A stretch of 64,000 bases of DNA, taken from the NCBI RefSeq assembly GCF_034351645.1, contig NZ_CP133782.1, forward strand, positions 4,097,001-4,161,000. The letters are read 5' to 3'. Source of the DNA: Pseudomonas sp. DC1.2. Its GTDB lineage: Bacteria; Pseudomonadota; Gammaproteobacteria; Pseudomonadales; Pseudomonadaceae. Positions 59,803 through 64,000 of the stretch are shown here, piece after piece. The translations under genes and the position numbers were made by a program. How positions within the stretch are numbered: the stretch's first letter is position 1; the number at the start of each line of letters is the position of its first letter. The notes under the pieces are model-generated. The model was not told the origin of the DNA and did no database searches. It saw only the letters and a list, made by a program, of their open reading frames with translations.

Positions 59803-60699
59803 TCATGCCTCAGCCGCCAACGCCGCTGATTGATCGGCGAGAACCTCCAGCAATGCCCGCACAGCAGCCGAGGGCGCCTTGTGCGGAGAAACAACCAGGG
59901 CGAACTCACGATCGATGCGCGGCGTCACTGGCACGATATGCAGACCTTGGCGATGAATAGGCAAAGTCATCTCCGGCACCAGCGTCACGCCGACATTTTC
60001 CCGCACCAGAGTAAACGCACTGCTCCACTCGCGGACCTCGACCCGCACATCCCGCAGTTGCAGACCGGCATCAGCCGCCAGGCTGCGGGCATTGGTCGAA
60101 CAACCGCCCGTGGCGAGCACAAAGGGTTGCTCTGCCAATTGCGCGAGGGTGATGCCGTCTTCAGCCGAGTGACAGGCCAACGGATGGCCGACGGGCAGCA
60201 CCGCCATCCAGGTATCGCGCCCCAAACGACCCGCATTGCACTCACGCAATGGGTTCAACACCGTACCGACATCGACGAGCCCGGCCGCAAGCAAGGTTTC
60301 CACTTCATCGTCGCTGACTTCCAGAGTGACCACCTCAATGCCGGGGTAGAGTCGATTAAATCGGCCCAACAAGGGTGGTAAAAACGTCGCTAACACCAAG
60401 GGGAAACCGGCCAGACGCAGGGTCCCACGCTGGATGTCACGGGCGGCATCAGCCGTGCTGCGGATATTTTTCAGCGCCCCCAGCATGGTTCGCGCCTGTT
60501 CAATGACCGGCAAGCCGATGGCGGTGGGCAGCGTCTGGCGATTTTCCCGACTGAACAGCTGAACGCCCAGGGTTTCTTCAATCAGGGCCAAGGCCTGACT
60601 AGCGCCCGACTGGGTCATCCCGACCCGCTCGGCTGCCCGGGTGATGTTGCCGGTATCGGCTACCGCCACCACCATTCGCCAATGCGTCAGATTCATCAT
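59803..60699 (-). CDS. LysR-family transcriptional regulator
   Basis: 298 aa (start MM; either Met possible). HTH MNLTHWRMVVAVADTGNITRAAERVGMTQSGASQALALIE; substrate domain GTLRLAGFPLVLATFLPPLLG. Divergent from a GST gene by 99 bp, which it likely regulates. Confidence 0.92.
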   Translation of the reverse strand: MMNLTHWRMVVAVADTGNITRAAERVGMTQSGASQALALIEETLGVQLFSRENRQTLPTAIGLPVIEQARTMLGALKNIRSTADAARDIQRGTLRLAGFPLVLATFLPPLLGRFNRLYPGIEVVTLEVSDDEVETLLAAGLVDVGTVLNPLRECNAGRLGRDTWMAVLPVGHPLACHSAEDGITLAQLAEQPFVLATGGCSTNARSLAADAGLQLRDVRVEVREWSSAFTLVRENVGVTLVPEMTLPIHRQGLHIVPVTPRIDREFALVVSPHKAPSAAVRALLEVLADQSAALAAEA

Positions 60700-60798
60700 G
60701 GCAGTAGCTATCCTTATGGCCGTGTTCTGAAAGACTAATTTTACGAAGTTCGCCGCGCACTATGACACTGGCGTAAATTCGCAACCAGAGCCCTGCCC

Positions 60799-61401
60799 AT
60801 GAAGCTGTATTACGCCCCGCAAGCGTGTTCGCTGGCGCCGCACATTGTGCTGCGCGAACTCGACCTGCCGTTCCAATTGATCCGTGTCGATAACCACACC
60901 AAAACTACCGCCACAGGTGATGACTTCCTCACGATTAACCCCAAGGGTTACGTCGCGGCACTGCAACTGGACAACGGCCAGGTGCTGACTGAAGGCCCGG
61001 CGATCCTGCAATACCTGGCGGATGTGCGGCCGACGGCGAACCTGGCGCCCGCGAACGGGACGTTTGAACGGGTACGCTTGCAGGAATGGCTGAACTTCGT
61101 CTCGACCGAGATTCATGGCGGGCTCGGCTGGCTGTTCAATGCGCAGTTCCCCGACGAGGTAAAAGCCCTCATCAAGGACAAACTGTTCAAACGCTTTGCA
61201 GTGTTAAGCCAGACACTGGAGCAGCAGGATTATGTGCTGGTCAGCGGCTTCAGCGTGGTTGATGCCTATCTGTTTACCGTGCTGCGCTGGACATCGGTGT
61301 TTGGCATCGACCTCAATCAATGGCCAGCCCTGGCACGGTTTCAGGCAAGGATTGAAACGCGTCCAACGGTGAAAGCGGCGTTGGCGGCAGAGTTGGCGTA
61401 G
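60799..61401 (+). CDS. gstA: Beta-class glutathione S-transferase GstA
   Basis: 200 aa. MKLYYAPQACSLAPHIVLRELDLPF with Cys10, the residue characteristic of beta-class bacterial GSTs, then NPKGYVAALQLDNG and the EGPAILQYLAD segment for glutathione binding; the C-terminal domain has SVVDAYLFTVLRW. Substrate unknown. Confidence 0.93.
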   Translation: MKLYYAPQACSLAPHIVLRELDLPFQLIRVDNHTKTTATGDDFLTINPKGYVAALQLDNGQVLTEGPAILQYLADVRPTANLAPANGTFERVRLQEWLNFVSTEIHGGLGWLFNAQFPDEVKALIKDKLFKRFAVLSQTLEQQDYVLVSGFSVVDAYLFTVLRWTSVFGIDLNQWPALARFQARIETRPTVKAALAAELA

Positions 61402-61410
61402 GGCTTTAGA

Positions 61411-61436
61411 TCGATCGCAAGCAGGCTCGCGCCCAC
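61411..61436. repeat. REP-like element
   Basis: TCGCAAGCAGGCTCGCGCCCAC core after gstA; matches the common fluorescent-pseudomonad repeat with some decay. The rest of the 296-bp gap to 61697 shows only the hairpin at 61665. Confidence 0.5.
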
Positions 61437-61664
61437 GAAAATCATCAGTGTTTGCAGCCGATTTCATGGGGGACTGACCAGCAGCAATCAGGTTGGCCAC
61501 TCGGTACGAGCCTTCGGGCGTCGGCCCAGGTGTCGATTTCTTTTCGGCGGGCAGCATCGAAGTAATAGGGCATGGCTTTGCCCAGAACGGGAACCTGTCC
61601 CCCTCTGTGCAACGGCGCAGGGATTTTTTGCAGATCGTTTAGTTATGTCGTTAGAGCTGAAACC

Positions 61665-61685
61665 GGAGCCCGAGAACCGGGCTCC
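61665..61685 (-). terminator. Hairpin downstream of the small Lys-rich protein gene
   Basis: GGAGCCCG-AGAAC-CGGGCTCC, an 8-bp stem 12 bp after the stop; no T-run on the minus strand (GGTTTCAGC), so it is a weak terminator at best. Confidence 0.55.
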
Positions 61686-61697
61686 GTTGACGCGAAA

Positions 61698-61808
61698 TCA
61701 ATGACCGAACACATCCACCTTTTTGGCCTTCTTGTCCGCGCGCTTTTCATCGGCGGTTTTTGCCGGTTTTTTCTTCGCAGCTTTCTTTGAATCCATGCCT
61801 TTGGCCAT
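61698..61808 (-). CDS. 36-aa Lys/Ala-rich small protein
   Basis: MAKGMDSKKAAKKKPAKTA followed by DEKRADKKAKKVDVFGH. Very basic and helical, without a membrane segment. TGGAG lies about 10 nt upstream and a hairpin follows. Short lysine-rich proteins of this look recur in pseudomonads; nucleic-acid binding is possible but not shown. Divergent from a GNAT gene. Confidence 0.7.
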   Translation of the reverse strand: MAKGMDSKKAAKKKPAKTADEKRADKKAKKVDVFGH

Positions 61809-61911
61809 GATACGTACTCCACTCATACGGGATGTGAAGTCAGGTATACACCTATCGCGCCGGCCGCGTTCTTTTATAATCCCTCGCTTTACGCATCGAC
61901 AGTCAGAACCC

Positions 61912-62349
61912 ATGCCCGACACTCAGTACACCCTGCTCGCCGAGCCCTTATGGCCATTGATGAATAAGTTTTACCGTGCCCACCAATCACCGATGAAAGC
62001 GGTGCGCGAGGCGCAACTGTGGGTCGCCCGGCGCGGTGAGATCGTCGCCGCCCTGTGTTTGCGCCCGGTGTCCGGTGGGCACTGGCTGACGGGGCTGTTT
62101 GTCGCTGCACACTGTCGGCAACAGGGAATCGCCGCGACACTCATCGACAAAGCTGTCACCGGCCTCGACAGCCCGGTCTGGCTCTACTGCCACCCTGATT
62201 TGCGCGGCTTTTATGAGCGACAGGGCTTTTGCGCAGACCCACAGATGCCCTACGCCATGGTCGAGCGTCTGAGCCGTTACGCCCGCAGCAAACCGATGAT
62301 CGCCATGGGCTTGGATCCGTGGGTGAGAGCGTCCCTCGATAAAGTGTGA
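61912..62349 (+). CDS. GNAT-family N-acetyltransferase
   Basis: 145 aa from the ATG at 61912. Acetyl-CoA loop VAAHCRQQGIAATLI, then HPDLRGFYERQGF. An upstream frame reaches 61723 but overlaps the divergent small gene and has no site. Substrate unknown. Confidence 0.85.
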   Translation: MPDTQYTLLAEPLWPLMNKFYRAHQSPMKAVREAQLWVARRGEIVAALCLRPVSGGHWLTGLFVAAHCRQQGIAATLIDKAVTGLDSPVWLYCHPDLRGFYERQGFCADPQMPYAMVERLSRYARSKPMIAMGLDPWVRASLDKV

Positions 62350-62410
62350 TCGGTGGTCGAAGGCCGCGTGCTAGCCTCGGGGTCGACATCGACTTCGCAA
62401 AGGACGCCCC

Positions 62411-63232
62411 ATGAAACCTGCCCTGCTGGCTTTAACACTCACCGCCCTGCTCGTCCCTGCCGTCAGTCAGGCGGCGGACACCGCGCCAGTGTCCGCCGAG
62501 CAATACGCAAAGGTACTCGCCGGCACTTGGCGCGCGCCGCAAAACGCCGCGCGCGATGCTTACCGACACCCGCAGCAAACGTTGCAGTTCTTTGGCTTGC
62601 GAGCGAATCAGAGTGTGATCGAAATCACGCCGGGCGGTGGCTGGTACAGCGAACTGCTGGCGCCGCTGCTCAAGGATCAGGGCACTTACATTGCCGCCGT
62701 GCAGGCACCCTCAGTCAGTGATAACGCACGCAAAAGTTACGCAACGCTGCGGCAGAAATTCGCCGACACCCCCGCCCAATACGCCAAGACCCAGATGGTC
62801 GAGTTTGATCCCAAGGCCCCGGTACTGGGAAAGCCGGGCTCGGCGGACACCGTGCTGACTTTTCGCAACGTACACAACTGGGTGCTGGCCGACACCGCAC
62901 CGCTGATGTTCGAATCGTTTTTCAAGGTATTGAAACCGGGTGGCACGCTCGGCGTGGTAGATCATCGGGCTCGAGATGGCGCCTCACTGGACGAGATCAA
63001 ACACAGCGGATACCTGACCACCGCGTATGTGGTGAAACTGGCGACGGCAGCGGGGTTCAAGCTTGAGGATCAGAGCGAGATCAACGCCAACCTCAACGAC
63101 ACCAAGGACTATCCCGAAGGCGTGTGGACATTGCCGCCAGCGTTGACGTTAGGAGACAAAGATAGGGCGAAGTATGTAGCGATCGGTGAGTCGGACCGGA
63201 TGACGTTGCGGTTCGTCAAACCGGCCCAATAA
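62411..63232 (+). CDS. Exported class I SAM-dependent methyltransferase-like protein
   Basis: 273 aa with a signal peptide (MKPALLALTLTALLVPAVSQAADT) followed by a methyltransferase domain: VIEITPGGGWYSELLAPLLK (SAM-binding loop, G-rich), then FRNVHNW and LKPGGTLGVVDHRA. It belongs to the COG4798-type predicted methyltransferases. A SAM-fold domain in the periplasm is odd because SAM is not known there; it may bind another ligand. No lipobox or membrane anchor. Confidence 0.83.
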   Translation: MKPALLALTLTALLVPAVSQAADTAPVSAEQYAKVLAGTWRAPQNAARDAYRHPQQTLQFFGLRANQSVIEITPGGGWYSELLAPLLKDQGTYIAAVQAPSVSDNARKSYATLRQKFADTPAQYAKTQMVEFDPKAPVLGKPGSADTVLTFRNVHNWVLADTAPLMFESFFKVLKPGGTLGVVDHRARDGASLDEIKHSGYLTTAYVVKLATAAGFKLEDQSEINANLNDTKDYPEGVWTLPPALTLGDKDRAKYVAIGESDRMTLRFVKPAQ

Positions 63233-63267
63233 GCCCGTACTTCAGAGGTGGCGAGGCGGATGGAAGG

Positions 63268-63807
63268 TCAGTCGTCCGCCGCTGGGTCCATGTCCGGGAA
63301 CATCACTTCAATGAAGCCAAACTTACTGAAATCAGTAATGCGCGACGGGTACAAGCGGCCGATCAGGTGATCGCACTCATGCTGCACCACGCGCGCATGA
63401 AACCCCGATGCAATGCGCGTAATCGGCTCACCCTTGGGGTCGAAGCCTTCATACCGAATCTGCTGATAGCGATCCACCGCACCGCGCAAGCCCGGCACCG
63501 ACAGACAGCCTTCAAACCCCTCTTCCAGAGTTGGGCTCAATGGCGTGATCAGCGGGTTGATCAAAATAGTCTGCGGCACCGCGTCAGCCTCGGGGTAGCG
63601 CTCGCTGTGTTCAAAACCGAAAATCACCAGTTGCAGGTCTACACCGATCTGCGGCGCGGCGAGGCCGACGCCGCCCACGCTTTCCATGGTCTGGAACATG
63701 TCGTCGATCAGCGCCCACAATTCCGGGCTGTCGAACATTTCGGCCGGCACGGGTGGAGCAATGCGCAGCAGGCGTTCATCGCCCATTTTCAGAATGTCAC
63801 GAATCAT
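63268..63807 (-). CDS. def: Peptide deformylase
   Basis: 179 aa. The three PDF motifs are intact: [10 protein letters not shown] (46-55), EGCLSVPG with metal ligand C101, and QHECDHLIG with H143-E144-x-x-H147. Removes the N-formyl group from nascent proteins. Probably an additional copy rather than the fmt-linked one, since no fmt gene adjoins. Ends 2 bp from the BrkB-like gene's stop. Confidence 0.94.
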   Translation of the reverse strand: MIRDILKMGDERLLRIAPPVPAEMFDSPELWALIDDMFQTMESVGGVGLAAPQIGVDLQLVIFGFEHSERYPEADAVPQTILINPLITPLSPTLEEGFEGCLSVPGLRGAVDRYQQIRYEGFDPKGEPITRIASGFHARVVQHECDHLIGRLYPSRITDFSKFGFIEVMFPDMDPAADD

Positions 63808-63809
63808 GT

Positions 63810-64000
63810 TCAGGCTTCGTCAGTGTTCGGGTTGAGCGAGTGATCCCGCCCCAGACCCGAAACATGTTGTTTTTCGTCGTTCTGGCCGGGGACCTTTTCG
63901 CCAGGGTCCTTGCCTTCGGTCGACATGTGTTCAATCACCGCGTTCATCTCCGCACCGAGCAGCAGCACGGCGGAGGAGATATAGAAGTAGAGCAACAGCA
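63810..64000 (-). CDS. YihY/BrkB-family membrane protein (C-terminal part, cut by window edge)
   Basis: About 63 C-terminal residues are visible. [24 protein letters not shown] is the last membrane segment of the YihY/virulence-factor-BrkB family, followed by a charged tail. The 5' part lies outside the window. Confidence 0.7.
   Translation of the reverse strand, partial: LLLYFYISSAVLLLGAEMNAVIEHMSTEGKDPGEKVPGQNDEKQHVSGLGRDHSLNPNTDEA

Overview
The window is a stretch of a Pseudomonas chromosome, most likely of the P. fluorescens group. The arginine-uptake and arginine-succinyltransferase gene order matches the aotJQMOP-argR / aruCFGDB-E cluster of Pseudomonas aeruginosa. Other genus markers are DUF2790, GntR/GntK/GntP, BdlA-like sensors, PACE pumps and REP-like palindromes with a GCGAG(C)/GCTCGC core. 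Coding density is high, codon use is GC-rich, and there is no rRNA, tRNA or CRISPR array.

Layout. 1-12.9 kb (minus strand): arginine catabolism and transport. AotJ, AotQ, AotM and AotP import arginine/ornithine, ArgR senses and regulates, and AruC-F-G-D-B-E convert arginine to glutamate and succinate; aruE is cut by the left edge. ArgR-like boxes lie before both aotJ and aruC. 13.3-18.2 kb: acsA, two small exported proteins (DUF2790 and a tandem-repeat protein), then nrdB with a long leader and no nrdA beside it. 18.3-20.3 kb: an accessory-looking pair, an HNH nuclease and a protein with a CoiA-like N-terminal Cys/His cluster. 20.3-26.9 kb: an exported protein, a TauE-type exporter with a divergent AraC regulator, an HTH protein behind a LexA-like box, an MBL-fold hydrolase divergent from a TetR regulator across a perfect palindrome, and a MASE2-GGDEF cyclase. 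27-38.1 kb: a PAS-PAS chemoreceptor, a DUF1003 protein, a LysR/GATase/monooxygenase group, GlpQ, a PepSY protein, a GAF histidine kinase, a classical MCP and a ZntB/CorA-type transporter. 38.2-45.5 kb: a PiT phosphate transporter, a translationally coupled dioxygenase plus TylF-type methyltransferase pair, LysR/SDR and LysR/PACE divergent pairs, and a GNAT.

45.5-64 kb: a second GNAT, a complete IS2-group insertion sequence (IS3 family) with a 5-bp target duplication, a small membrane protein just behind it, GyrI-like and LysE proteins, AlaC, and the gluconate regulon gntT-gntK/gntR with three matching operator-like boxes. A second LysR/PACE pair, a GST, an MFS transporter, a second PAS-PAS chemoreceptor paralogue, LysR/GST, a 36-aa Lys-rich protein, a GNAT, an exported methyltransferase, peptide deformylase and the 3' end of a BrkB/YihY gene follow.

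Most of the window is ordinary core genome. The items most worth a second look are the dioxygenase/methyltransferase operon, the HNH/Cys-His pair, the GATase-like protein lacking its catalytic histidine, the exported methyltransferase, the tandem-repeat exported protein and the fresh IS insertion ahead of a small membrane protein.
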